This document shows positions 8,566 through 20,376 of a DNA stretch of 64,000 bases, piece by piece (positions within the stretch are counted from its first letter, which is position 1; each line of letters begins with the position of its first letter). Origin of the DNA: Gardnerella piotii (GTDB taxonomy: Bacteria; Actinomycetota; Actinomycetes; Actinomycetales; Bifidobacteriaceae). The DNA lies in NCBI RefSeq assembly GCF_003397585.1, contig NZ_QJUV01000001.1:806001-870000 (forward strand), given 5' to 3'. The notes beneath the pieces were generated by a model. That model was not told where the DNA came from, did not search any database, and worked only from the letters and a program-made list of their open reading frames with translations. The translations under genes and the position numbers were made by a program.

Positions 8566-10194
8566 ATGACTTTATTAGATTCAAATTTAACTACTCAACT
8601 TGCTGGATTGCTAGAAAAAATGGTTAATCCTATTAATCTTGTTGTATACGTTGATAGTAGTGAAAATTCTCAAAAAGTTATTGAGCTTTTGCAAGAAGTA
8701 GCAAATCAAAGCAACAAAATCACTGTTATAAAAGGTGATAAGAGTAGCCAGAATCGAACACCAAGTTTTTCAATTACTAATCCGCAAAATAACATTTCTG
8801 TAAGCTTTGCAGGTTTGCCACTTGGTCACGAGTTTAGCTCTTTAGTTTTGGCGATTTTGCAAGTAAGTGGTTATGCTCCAAAAATAAGCGACGAGCAGCG
8901 TAAAGCAATTTTGCGACTTGGAAGTCATGATGTTACTACGTACATGTCTGTTTCTTGCATTAATTGCCCAGAGGTTGTTCAGTCTCTTAATACAATTTCG
9001 ATTATTAATCCAAAAGTAAAGCATATCGCTGTAGAAGGAAGCGCTTTCAAAGACGAAGTCGATGCTCTTGGTGTAATGAGCGTTCCTGCTGTCTTTGAAA
9101 ACGGAAAGATGATTTCTTCTGGAAGGTCATCTATAGACGAATTAGTTGCTATGCTTTTAAGTCAAGAAGAAAATGGGGATTCTAGCGATTCAAGCGATTC
9201 TACGGAGGCTAGCGATTCTTCACTAGCGCAAAAAATGAACGCTAAAAACCCATACGATGTTCTTATTGTAGGCGGAGGTCCTGCTGCCAGCGCTGCTGCG
9301 ATTTACACAGCTAGAAAAGGTCTTAAAACAGCAATGATTATGGACCACAGAGGCGGTCAGGTTGTTGAAACAGAAAGCATTGAAAACCACATTTCTCAAA
9401 CACATACAACAGGCGCAAAGCTGGCTAACGATTTAACAAACCACATTGCTCAATACAATATTGACGTATTTACTCCTGATTGGGCTACGTCTTTAGACGT
9501 TGCAGAAGAGCCTTACGGATTACATACAATTAACACTAAATCTGGCGGAAGTCTAAAAGCTAAAGCGGTGATTATTTCAACAGGCGCTACGTGGAGAACA
9601 CTTGGCGTTCCTGGAGAAGATGAATACAGAAACAGGGGAGTGTCGTTCTGCCCGCATTGCGATGGCCCTTTGTTTAAGAACAAGAATGTTGTAGTTGTTG
9701 GCGGAGGAAATTCTGGAGTCGAAGCTGCAATAGACTTAGCAGGAATTGCAAATCACGTTACTGTTATAGAGTTTATGGATTCTCTTAAAGCGGATCAAAT
9801 ATTGCTAAACACTTTGCATTCTCTTTCTAATGCGAATGTAATAACAAGTGCATCTCTTAGCAAAATAGAAGGAGATAGCAAAAAAGTTAGCGCAGTGCAT
9901 TATATGGATCGCAATGATAATAATGCGGAAAATCGTGAGAAAATTTTGCACACAGACGGAGTGTTTGTTCAAATTGGACTAATGCCAAATACAAAGTGGG
10001 TGGCAAATAAACTAAGCTTAAATAATCGAGCAGAAATCGTAACAGATAGAAAAGGATGCACGAGTATTCCTGGCATTTTTGCTGCTGGCGATTGCTCGGA
10101 TGAGCCTTATAAGCAGATTGTTACAGCATATGGTTCTGGCGCAAATGCAGCTCTTAGCGCTTTCGACTATTTAATTAGAGATCCACATAATTAA
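8566..10194 (+). CDS. ahpF: Alkyl hydroperoxide reductase flavoprotein subunit
   Basis: This NAD(P)H-dependent FAD disulfide reductase regenerates AhpC. ATG 8566 gives 542 aa (Escherichia coli 521). The N-terminal part is the double-thioredoxin domain with SCINCPEVV. A serine/aspartate-rich linker follows (near residues 200-220), then the FAD-binding VGGGPAASAAAIY, the redox motif FCPHCDG, an NAD-binding VVGGGNSGVEAA and the C-terminal FAAGDCSD. The linker is more acidic and Ser-rich than usual. The ribosome site (GAAAGTGA) is weak, and an in-frame TTG at 8545 is an alternative start. Confidence 0.95.
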   Translation: MTLLDSNLTTQLAGLLEKMVNPINLVVYVDSSENSQKVIELLQEVANQSNKITVIKGDKSSQNRTPSFSITNPQNNISVSFAGLPLGHEFSSLVLAILQVSGYAPKISDEQRKAILRLGSHDVTTYMSVSCINCPEVVQSLNTISIINPKVKHIAVEGSAFKDEVDALGVMSVPAVFENGKMISSGRSSIDELVAMLLSQEENGDSSDSSDSTEASDSSLAQKMNAKNPYDVLIVGGGPAASAAAIYTARKGLKTAMIMDHRGGQVVETESIENHISQTHTTGAKLANDLTNHIAQYNIDVFTPDWATSLDVAEEPYGLHTINTKSGGSLKAKAVIISTGATWRTLGVPGEDEYRNRGVSFCPHCDGPLFKNKNVVVVGGGNSGVEAAIDLAGIANHVTVIEFMDSLKADQILLNTLHSLSNANVITSASLSKIEGDSKKVSAVHYMDRNDNNAENREKILHTDGVFVQIGLMPNTKWVANKLSLNNRAEIVTDRKGCTSIPGIFAAGDCSDEPYKQIVTAYGSGANAALSAFDYLIRDPHN

Positions 10195-10235
10195 AATCAT
10201 GCATGGAACATTCATAGAACGCGCGTAGAATACTC

Positions 10236-10252
10236 CTATAGCACGCCTATAG
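10236..10252. promoter_or_regulatory. Paired CTATAG sites upstream of oxyR
   Basis: CTATAG-CACGC-CTATAG lies 22 bp before the oxyR start. Each half is itself palindromic and contains the ATAG/CTAT core seen upstream of ahpC. It could be an autoregulatory site for this LysR-type regulator, but the spacing (N5) differs from the canonical N7. Confidence 0.3.
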
Positions 10253-10273
10253 TACGCACAGAAAGATAAATAC

Positions 10274-11176
10274 TTGAACATTAAATCTCTTGAATACTTA
10301 ATTGCATTTGCAAAAGAAGAAAGCTTTACAAAAGCTGCCGAGCGCATGCACGTTTCTCAGCCAACTTTATCTACGCAGATTAAAAAGCTAGAAGACGCGC
10401 TTGGAGTTTGTCTTATTGAGCGGACTCCAGGAAAGCAGATTTTAACTCCTGCAGGAAGGGAAGTGGTGTATTATGCAAAGCGTATTCATTCAGATGTTTC
10501 TAACATTTATCAAGCAGCAAGGCGCTTAGAAGATCCCTGGTCTTCTACAATAGTTTTAGGCATTTTCCCAACATTATGCCCATATCTTTTGCCTAGAATA
10601 ATACCTGTTTTGCGTAAGATTAAGCCGAATTTTACTATTCGTTTTGTTGAAGAAAAGTCCGCAACTTTAATCGAATTGCTAAATAATGGTCAAATCGATG
10701 CAGCGATATTGAGTGAAAAGTTAGACGAATCGTCAATAAAGGTTAATCATATTTTTGATGAAGATTTTGTTTTAGCAGCGTCAACAAATTCGCAATTAGG
10801 AAACCAAAAATCTCCAATCGATTTGTCTCAATTATCTAGTCAAAAAATACTTCTTTTGGAAGATGGACATTGTATGAGACGAAGTATGATTGATGTTTGT
10901 CAAAAGGTTGGAGCAAAACAGTCCGAATTTTGTGCAACATCTTTGGAAACCTTACGATACATGGTTGTTGGAAGCAAAGATGTAACATTACTTCCGCGTC
11001 TTGCAACTCTTCCGCCTATTGTTCAGCCAGCTGGTTTAACAATTCGCGAGTTTAATAGTCCAAAGCCGTACCGATCGCTGTACTTAAATTGGCGAGCTGC
11101 TTCTCCAGTAGACAAGATTATGGAAGGATTATGCACGATTATTTGTGGAACTTGCGCGAATTTGCATGAAAAATAG
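10274..11176 (+). CDS. oxyR: OxyR-type LysR family peroxide sensor
   Basis: This 300-aa regulator has an N-terminal winged helix-turn-helix (FTKAAERMHVSQPTLSTQIKKLE) and a C-terminal regulatory domain. The redox cysteines are conserved at 200 and 209 in LLEDGHCMRR and MIDVCQKVGA, matching C199 and C208 of Escherichia coli OxyR. The following ATSLETLRYMV block also matches OxyR. The start is TTG 10274, with AGAAAG about 9 nt upstream; no better ATG gives an intact HTH. It lies directly downstream of ahpCF on the same strand and probably controls it. Confidence 0.93.
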   Translation: MNIKSLEYLIAFAKEESFTKAAERMHVSQPTLSTQIKKLEDALGVCLIERTPGKQILTPAGREVVYYAKRIHSDVSNIYQAARRLEDPWSSTIVLGIFPTLCPYLLPRIIPVLRKIKPNFTIRFVEEKSATLIELLNNGQIDAAILSEKLDESSIKVNHIFDEDFVLAASTNSQLGNQKSPIDLSQLSSQKILLLEDGHCMRRSMIDVCQKVGAKQSEFCATSLETLRYMVVGSKDVTLLPRLATLPPIVQPAGLTIREFNSPKPYRSLYLNWRAASPVDKIMEGLCTIICGTCANLHEK

Positions 11177-11215
11177 TTGCGATCATATATTTGCATATTT
11201 AACATGATTTAGCAG

Positions 11216-11233
11216 AATCTTAGTAAGATTTTC
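11216..11233 (+). terminator. Possible short terminator after oxyR
   Basis: AATCTT-AGT-AAGATT with TTTC after it could form a small 6-bp hairpin 40 bp past the oxyR stop. The stem is weak and A+T-rich. Confidence 0.3.
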
Positions 11234-11394
11234 GATAAAATTTGATTGCATGCTTGCGATTCAACAATCATTTATATTTAGAATGTTCGCTATACTTAGA
11301 ATGTTCAGTAAGAATCAATAAGATGCGTATAAATCAATTGTGTAGAATTTTATTGTCTTACGTTAAAGTTGTGCAATAAGAAAGAATGGGGATT

Positions 11395-14300
11395 ATGCAA
11401 AACCAAGTGCAATCTAGCAATAACGCTGATTCAATCTGCCATAATGCAAAAAATTGCAATTATAACGCAGATAGAAGCATGCAGATTGCGCTACGTACAA
11501 TTGATACGCTTTGGGAGAGCAAAAACTCAATTCCTGTTAAGCTATTTTCAAAAAAACATATTTTTAACGATTTTCCTTTTATGCCTAGTTCAACAAAACT
11601 GGGTTGGATTAAAATTTACGGCAAAAAACAAGGTATTTCAATTGGATTGTTTAGCAAAGATTGCAAACGTTTTTACCAAGTTGCTGTTGCTGATTTAGAA
11701 GGCAGAGTTTACGAAGGGCACACTGTAACAATTGAAGATACAACGGAAAATATACCCGAATTGTCTTTTGTTGAGCAAAACTCTATGACTCTTTCTAACT
11801 CAGATAGATTCTACGGTTGCATTGATAAAAAAACTACTCGAGCAAGTCATAAAGCGAGCCATAGCGCAAGCCATATCAAAAAAAGTGGTTTTAAGAATAA
11901 GTCAAATAATGATTTAGTTGTTATTAAGGGAGATGTTGTTGTTCAAACTTCTAAAGATGACGGAATTCAATGGGTATCGTCTTGGATTCGCAAAGCAAAT
12001 ACTAAAAAAGAAACTTATACGCTAGAAGAAACGCGTGTAGATTTGCCAAATAATTTGCGTTGCAATCTTAGTTATTTTGACGCAATCGCTATATCTTACT
12101 TTGCGTCATTTTTTGTTCCAGATATGTTGTTAGCTTTTAGCGGATTTGGATCTGGAAACATATTTAGGCATCTTACAAAAGAAGCACCTTTGAGTGCTAT
12201 TAGGCGAAGCGTTTGCGAAGCAAACACGGCAGAGAGAGCTGGTCTACGCGTATCTGCAATGGAGAAATATTTTACGTACTTAATGGCAGATGCGGGAGCG
12301 TTAGAGGACGCTGGAGCATTAGAGGCTGAACACGCCGCTGAAAGATTGCATTTGCAAAAATCTAAATGTTCAGATGCAAACTTTTTAGTTTGGGATGATT
12401 CTTTGGAGGCAAAATCCGCGTTAAAAGCTTTGCGTATAGAAGGTGCAATAAACAGATTTCAGTCTATTAGCAATTGCTTAGAAGAAAACTGCTCTAATGG
12501 CGGTGATTTAACAGAAAATAACGCAACTTATAATCAAGTTTGTGCAATGGATATGGCTTTTATAAACGATCCAGCTTTTTGCGCAAGTGGCGAGATCGAC
12601 ATGAATTCTTTTGGTGACCCGTTGCAAGACAACAATATTAGGCCATTATTGCATTTACTTAATCGTGCAAGAAAATCTAATGATTTGTATATTTATAAAG
12701 CTGACGGATCTTCTAATTGTGAATGGTCGTACAGGCAAAGACTCTCGGAACTAATCAGAAGCCTTTATTTGCCTTTTAGATTCGATGCTGATTTTAGATC
12801 TAATTTAGATAGTGGGAATGTTGCATTAGCGTTTATGGCAACAGGAAATTCAATGATGCCTAATCTAACATACGATTGTGTTAAAAAAGATTTTGTTCCA
12901 ATAAGCGAACGAAACAGATCTAAAATGATAACTAACTACAATCTTCGTCTTGGATTAATGCTGGCTACTCTTGCTTTTGGTGCTAGCGAAGAAGTGCAAA
13001 ACGTTTCAATACGATTAGATTCAATCGGCTTAGAAGAGATGGTTGCAGCTCAAGACGTTGCTATGAATAAAATTTTAAGCCAAACGATTAATGCTCTTAA
13101 TCACATGAATAAAAATGCTGCAAGAGCAAAAGGCGATCCAAAAGATGGGGATATTCATGGAGACGTTAGTAGTGGTTTTGCTAATTTAGGGTCTAGCGCG
13201 GATAGTAGTGCAGACAGTGCTTCAGATAGTCTTGTTGAAAGCATTGTAGAAAATCTTGAAGATACAAGCGCAAGCAACAGTGATAATAGCGCTAACGGTA
13301 ATCGTAGCGATAATAGCAATAGTAGTAATAGCGATAGCAATAATAGCGCAAAAAACGAAGACCCAATGGCAGCGTTTAGCAAATCTCCTTCGATTATACC
13401 GTTGCTAACTGTTACTTTTACTAGAAAGTCGTTCTTAAAGCACATACGCGCAAACGGATTAAATAATCCTCTTGAAACGTATAAAAAGTTTAATGCAACT
13501 TTGCAAGTCGATGAAAACGGCTCATTAAACCAAATTGAGCCAACGTTTGACTTACGAGACAGCTGCTTTGCGCCGCATGGTGCTCAAGAAGAACCAGAGT
13601 TTTCCGACATAATTTTTGACGCAAAGTCGCAAGAATTGTTAGCAACTCAAGACGCAAAAGGCCTTTCAATACAGCGCGAAGACGTTTTACAACAAGCGGT
13701 TGCTGATTTTAATCACATAGCGTCTAAAGCAATTATGACGAACGCAGAAAAAGCTCGTATGGCAATGGATATTGTTGAAAGCATTAACGATCCAGAGCTG
13801 AACGATCAAGCAAACCATGTAATAAGCGCATTAATAGACGAAAAAGAAATACCAGAAATATCGTTTAACGCTTCAAAAGATATTTACAATATGCGAGTGC
13901 ATGCTCACGAACAATTTATGAGTGGGGATTTAGAAAGCGCAATCGAAGAGTATGAAAACAATATAAAGCATTTTGACGATATGTTTGCTTCTGGAGACGT
14001 TGTTCCAAGATACTTCAACTCGTATGCTGAGCGCGTTGTTTATAATCGCATGTTTGCAACGCAAAACGAGCAAATGAGGCTTATACCAGACGGACTTTTC
14101 TACGCGCATATGGAGATTGCGGATTTACTCGGACAGCTTGGAAGGAGTAAAGAGGCGCTAAAACATCTAAATACAATGGTTTCTTATGCTCCAACATATG
14201 TTATATCTCACTTAAAGCTAGCTTCGCAATTATCTCGTCAAGAAGATTGGCCTTCTGTAGAAGCAGTATGCTTAAACGCTTTACAAGTATGTTTCGATAG

Positions 14301-14706
14301 AGAAGATGCTGCGTTTATTTACTACAGGCTAGCATATGCAGAGTGGATGCAAGATAACTTCCCGCTCGCTGTTGCTGCATATATGGTTGCAGATGACTTG
14401 TTTAGTGAAAAAAATGAATCTCTAGAAGTAGAGCTTGCAGAACTCTTAAGTAGAGTTGAATCTCAATGCATTTCTGTTCCTAGAAGCTTGCATCAAGCAA
14501 AAGAAATGCTAGAAATCAATAATATTGTGAATTGGCCAGATGTTAATGCATATGAGATTATTGACGAAGCTGCAAAAGTCACTGTTAATGAGGGTATGTT
14601 TGTTATTGCGCGAACTCTTTCTGTTGCTAGATCTAGAATGCTGTTTAGAAACGATTCTTCTGAAAGTATTGTTCAAATGCAATTTTTGCGATCTCTTAAC
14701 GCTTAA
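11395..14706 (+). CDS. Large TPR-containing protein of unknown function
   Basis: I do not recognise the N-terminal two-thirds of this 1103-aa protein. No signal peptide or membrane segment is evident, suggesting a cytoplasmic protein. A Ser/Asn/Asp-rich tract occupies roughly residues 600-660 (nt 13190-13360). After it, the C-terminal third reads as tetratricopeptide-like helices (HEQFMSGDLESAIEEYENN, LLGQLGRSKEALKHLNTMV, LAYAEWMQDNFPLAVAAYM). Such repeats usually mediate protein contacts. ATG 11395 is preferred over ATG 11386 because the only purine-rich stretch (AAGAAAG) fits the former. It sits between oxyR and ligA, 56 bp before ligA. Confidence 0.75.
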   Translation: MQNQVQSSNNADSICHNAKNCNYNADRSMQIALRTIDTLWESKNSIPVKLFSKKHIFNDFPFMPSSTKLGWIKIYGKKQGISIGLFSKDCKRFYQVAVADLEGRVYEGHTVTIEDTTENIPELSFVEQNSMTLSNSDRFYGCIDKKTTRASHKASHSASHIKKSGFKNKSNNDLVVIKGDVVVQTSKDDGIQWVSSWIRKANTKKETYTLEETRVDLPNNLRCNLSYFDAIAISYFASFFVPDMLLAFSGFGSGNIFRHLTKEAPLSAIRRSVCEANTAERAGLRVSAMEKYFTYLMADAGALEDAGALEAEHAAERLHLQKSKCSDANFLVWDDSLEAKSALKALRIEGAINRFQSISNCLEENCSNGGDLTENNATYNQVCAMDMAFINDPAFCASGEIDMNSFGDPLQDNNIRPLLHLLNRARKSNDLYIYKADGSSNCEWSYRQRLSELIRSLYLPFRFDADFRSNLDSGNVALAFMATGNSMMPNLTYDCVKKDFVPISERNRSKMITNYNLRLGLMLATLAFGASEEVQNVSIRLDSIGLEEMVAAQDVAMNKILSQTINALNHMNKNAARAKGDPKDGDIHGDVSSGFANLGSSADSSADSASDSLVESIVENLEDTSASNSDNSANGNRSDNSNSSNSDSNNSAKNEDPMAAFSKSPSIIPLLTVTFTRKSFLKHIRANGLNNPLETYKKFNATLQVDENGSLNQIEPTFDLRDSCFAPHGAQEEPEFSDIIFDAKSQELLATQDAKGLSIQREDVLQQAVADFNHIASKAIMTNAEKARMAMDIVESINDPELNDQANHVISALIDEKEIPEISFNASKDIYNMRVHAHEQFMSGDLESAIEEYENNIKHFDDMFASGDVVPRYFNSYAERVVYNRMFATQNEQMRLIPDGLFYAHMEIADLLGQLGRSKEALKHLNTMVSYAPTYVISHLKLASQLSRQEDWPSVEAVCLNALQVCFDREDAAFIYYRLAYAEWMQDNFPLAVAAYMVADDLFSEKNESLEVELAELLSRVESQCISVPRSLHQAKEMLEINNIVNWPDVNAYEIIDEAAKVTVNEGMFVIARTLSVARSRMLFRNDSSESIVQMQFLRSLNA

Positions 14707-14741
14707 TAAATTCTTGTTAAATGGGCTATAAAATAGACTAA

Positions 14742-17681
<2,940 letters not shown>

Positions 17682-17685
17682 AAAC

Positions 17686-18825
17686 ATGAGTAATAATCTT
17701 GTTGAATTGGAAACTCGTATTTACGACTTATTGGGTAGTGTGATTGATCCAGAATTAGGGCGTTCTGTTACCGAATTAAACATGGTTACGGGCGTTCGCG
17801 TAAGTGAAAAATCATGCGAAAAATCATGCGAATCAAATAATCATAATCCAACTTATAGCGTTTCTATAGATATTGAGCTTACTGTTCCAGACTGCCCATT
17901 AGCTCAAGTTATTACGCAAAGAGTTCAATCAGTTGTAGCAAAGTACCCAAATGCAACGCTTATTCCAACAGTAAACGTAAGCTCTATGAGCAAAGATAAG
18001 CTTGCAAAGCTTGTTTCGGATTTAAAAGAGGAGCGTAAAGAAAATCCGTTCAATAAAAATGGCGTTAAAACAAGGATTTTTGCTATTGCATCTGGAAAAG
18101 GCGGAGTTGGAAAGTCTTCTATAACAGCTAATTTAGCTGCCACTTTTGCATCTCTTGGCTACAAAACAGCAGCAATAGATGCAGATGTTTATGGTTTTTC
18201 ATTACCTCGCATGTTTGGAATTACAACTCAACCGACTAATCTGAACGGCATGCTTATGCCAGTTGAAGCTTGGGGAGTTAAGCTGATTTCTATTGGAATG
18301 TTTGCTGGAACAGATCGCGCGATTTTGTGGAGGGGACCTCGTTTGCAACGTTCTCTTGAGCAATTTTTATGCGATGTTTGGTGGGCAGATCCAGACGTGC
18401 TTCTTTTAGATTTGGCTCCTGGAACAGGAGATATGGCTTTAGCTGTTGCACAATCATTGCCGAATGTGGAGCTTGTTGTTGTTACAACACCTCAACCTAG
18501 CGCTTCGGATGTTGCTGTTAGAGCTGGGCTTATGGCTTTGCAAATTCCAGTTAATGTGCGCGGTGTTGTAGAAAATATGAGTTGGTTTGATAATAATGGA
18601 GCACGCCTAGAAATCTTTGGTTCGGGAGGCGGAAAGCGCGTGAGCGATCAGCTTTGCAAAGCTCTTGGTAAGAGTGTTCCTCTTCTTGCTCAAATTCCGT
18701 TAGACACAAGTATTAGAGAAATTGGAGAATCGGGCAGACCTGCTGTTCTTACAAAAGATGGCAAACTAGCAAACACTCAATTAGCGAATACATTTGTTAG
18801 TCTTGCAAAATCATTAATCGATTAA
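17686..18825 (+). CDS. mrp: Mrp/ApbC-type P-loop ATPase, Fe-S carrier family
   Basis: This 379-aa protein has an N-terminal MIP18/DUF59 domain (IYDLLGSVIDPELGRSVTELNMV) and a deviant Walker A P-loop (ASGKGGVGKSS) near residue 137. That is the layout of Mrp/NBP35 proteins, which deliver iron-sulfur clusters. The C-terminal CxxC of the proteobacterial proteins is absent: after VVENMSW comes FDNNGARLEIFGSGGG. Actinobacterial Mrp proteins share that loss, so cluster binding may differ. ATG 17686 is preferred; an in-frame TTG at 17659 lies inside ligA. It is probably co-transcribed with ligA. Confidence 0.88.
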   Translation: MSNNLVELETRIYDLLGSVIDPELGRSVTELNMVTGVRVSEKSCEKSCESNNHNPTYSVSIDIELTVPDCPLAQVITQRVQSVVAKYPNATLIPTVNVSSMSKDKLAKLVSDLKEERKENPFNKNGVKTRIFAIASGKGGVGKSSITANLAATFASLGYKTAAIDADVYGFSLPRMFGITTQPTNLNGMLMPVEAWGVKLISIGMFAGTDRAILWRGPRLQRSLEQFLCDVWWADPDVLLLDLAPGTGDMALAVAQSLPNVELVVVTTPQPSASDVAVRAGLMALQIPVNVRGVVENMSWFDNNGARLEIFGSGGGKRVSDQLCKALGKSVPLLAQIPLDTSIREIGESGRPAVLTKDGKLANTQLANTFVSLAKSLID

Positions 18826-18831
18826 TCGATA

Positions 18832-18872
18832 AAAAATGAGGCCACTTGACTTTTCGTCAAGCAGCCTTATTT
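18832..18872. terminator. Bidirectional terminator between mrp and the DUF349 gene
   Basis: The core hairpin is TTGAC-TTTTC-GTCAA, extended by GAGGC and GCCTT with flanking A-run and T-rich ends. It lies between convergent genes and can serve both. Confidence 0.7.
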
Positions 18873-18911
18873 GCAATATGCTTTGATTAATGCTTTGCTT
18901 TATAAGCCAAA

Positions 18912-20279
18912 CTACTTAATAGCGTTAAGCCACTGTTCTTTAGTTGCTTTTTCTGCTTGTAGCTTAGATTTACGCTTTGCATCTTTTTCGCTTGCAATCT
19001 TAGACTCAAGCTCTTCGAGTTGAGCCTTTAATTGAGCAGCAAAACTAGATTTGCGAGCATCTGCTTCTGGGTCTGCATCTTTCCAAGCAGCGTCTTCAAC
19101 AGCCTTAATCTTCTTGTCTACATCGTTCAAGCGAGATTCAATTCTGCGCATATCTTCGCGTGGAACAAAGCCAATCTTGTCCCACTCTTCTTGAATCTCA
19201 GACAATGCTTTGCGAGCAGCTTTAGCGGCTTCTTCGTCTTTAACAGGAACAAGAGCTTCTGCTTTAACTAGTAATGCTTCCTTCTTGCTAAGATTTTCTT
19301 TTTCGCCAGCACTCATCTTTTCTCTATCTTCTTGACGAGCATGGTAGAAAGCATCTGCAGCTTCGCGGAACTTAGTCCACAATTCGTCGTCGTGTTGACG
19401 TCCAGCATTTCCAGCCTTCTTCCAGCGGTCCATCAAAGCATTAAACTTCATTGAAGTTTCACGCCATTGAGTAGAGTCCTTTAGGCTTTCTGCTTCTTTT
19501 ATGATTGCTTCCTTAATCTCTTTAGCACTATTGCGCTCATTGTCTCGCTCTTTAACACAAGCAGAGCGAGCTTGAGAGAATGCGGAGCGAGCCTTGGAAA
19601 AACGCTGCCAAAGAGCATCCGCATCCGCCTTGTTTAAGTGAATTGTAGTGCGCTGATGCTGCTGCCACTTATCGAACAGCGAACGAAGCTTATCGGAAAG
19701 CGAGCGCCAGTTTGTAGACTCGCCCATTTGTTGAACAAGCGCTTCTGCCTGTTCAACAATTGCTGTGCGATCTTTAAGAGCTTTTTCTAATTCTGCTTTG
19801 CGAGCTTTAGCGAGTTCTTCTTTTTTAGATGCAGCTTTAGTTTTTAGCTCGGCGTGTCGCGAGCTTAAAGCGGCAAGATCTCCAACAACAGATGGCTCCT
19901 TAAGCTCCGCATCTAAAGTAGCTAAGGTTTCGTCAATTTCCTTTGGCCTTACGTTAGAAGATTCAAGTCTTTTTTCAAAAAGATCAAGCTTGATTTTTAA
20001 GTCAAGATAACGGTGTACGTAGAAAGTCAAAGCGTCTTCTGGAGTGCCAGTAGAGTATTGCCCTACTTCGCGTTCTCCACCAGCTTCTCGAACATACACA
20101 TTTCCATTTTCATCAACACGCCCAAAGGTTTTTGCGCCTTTAACGTCTTCTTCGCTATATGAGATAGCTGGAACAGCAGCAACAACGCGAGCTTTATTTG
20201 CTAAGCTTGCAGGCGAAGGAGCATGCGGCTTTGGGGTAGCTTGTTTAGTAGTTTCTATAGGTTTAGTCTGTTCGGTCAC
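18912..20279 (-). CDS. DUF349 repeat protein
   Basis: This 455-aa, highly charged, helical protein carries several DUF349-type repeats, recognisable by W-R or W-K centred units (STNWRSLSDKLRSLFDKWQQ, STQWRETSMKFNALMDRWKKAG, EEWDKIGFVPRED). The N-terminus has a Pro/Lys/Thr-rich leader and a short segment TFGRVDENGNVYVREAGGEREVGQY. No membrane segment is present. The molecular function of DUF349 proteins is not established. The start is GTG at 20279 with AAGGAG 6 nt upstream. The gene diverges from hisS. Confidence 0.85.
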   Translation of the reverse strand: MTEQTKPIETTKQATPKPHAPSPASLANKARVVAAVPAISYSEEDVKGAKTFGRVDENGNVYVREAGGEREVGQYSTGTPEDALTFYVHRYLDLKIKLDLFEKRLESSNVRPKEIDETLATLDAELKEPSVVGDLAALSSRHAELKTKAASKKEELAKARKAELEKALKDRTAIVEQAEALVQQMGESTNWRSLSDKLRSLFDKWQQHQRTTIHLNKADADALWQRFSKARSAFSQARSACVKERDNERNSAKEIKEAIIKEAESLKDSTQWRETSMKFNALMDRWKKAGNAGRQHDDELWTKFREAADAFYHARQEDREKMSAGEKENLSKKEALLVKAEALVPVKDEEAAKAARKALSEIQEEWDKIGFVPREDMRRIESRLNDVDKKIKAVEDAAWKDADPEADARKSSFAAQLKAQLEELESKIASEKDAKRKSKLQAEKATKEQWLNAIK

Positions 20280-20362
20280 GGGACGACTCCTTAGAGCATA
20301 TGCACGGTAATAGTGTTACGAATAAGTATGACGGTAAGCCATGATTTTTCCGTAACATAACC

Positions 20363-20376
20363 TATTATAGTGGACA
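20363..20376 (+). promoter_or_regulatory. hisS -10 element placed for a leaderless mRNA
   Basis: TATTAT at 20363-20368 is followed by exactly 7 nt and then ATG 20376. No Shine-Dalgarno is present. If this is the -10, transcription would begin at or next to the A of the start codon. Confidence 0.45.

Noticed and set aside
13190..13360. Ser/Asn/Asp codon repeat considered as a recombination or CRISPR-like array
   Set aside because: Units are irregular codons within one open frame; there are no equal-length spacers.
20280..20375. T-box or other riboswitch before hisS
   Set aside because: The leader is too short and lacks T-box landmarks (AGTA-I bulge, TGGNACCGCG).
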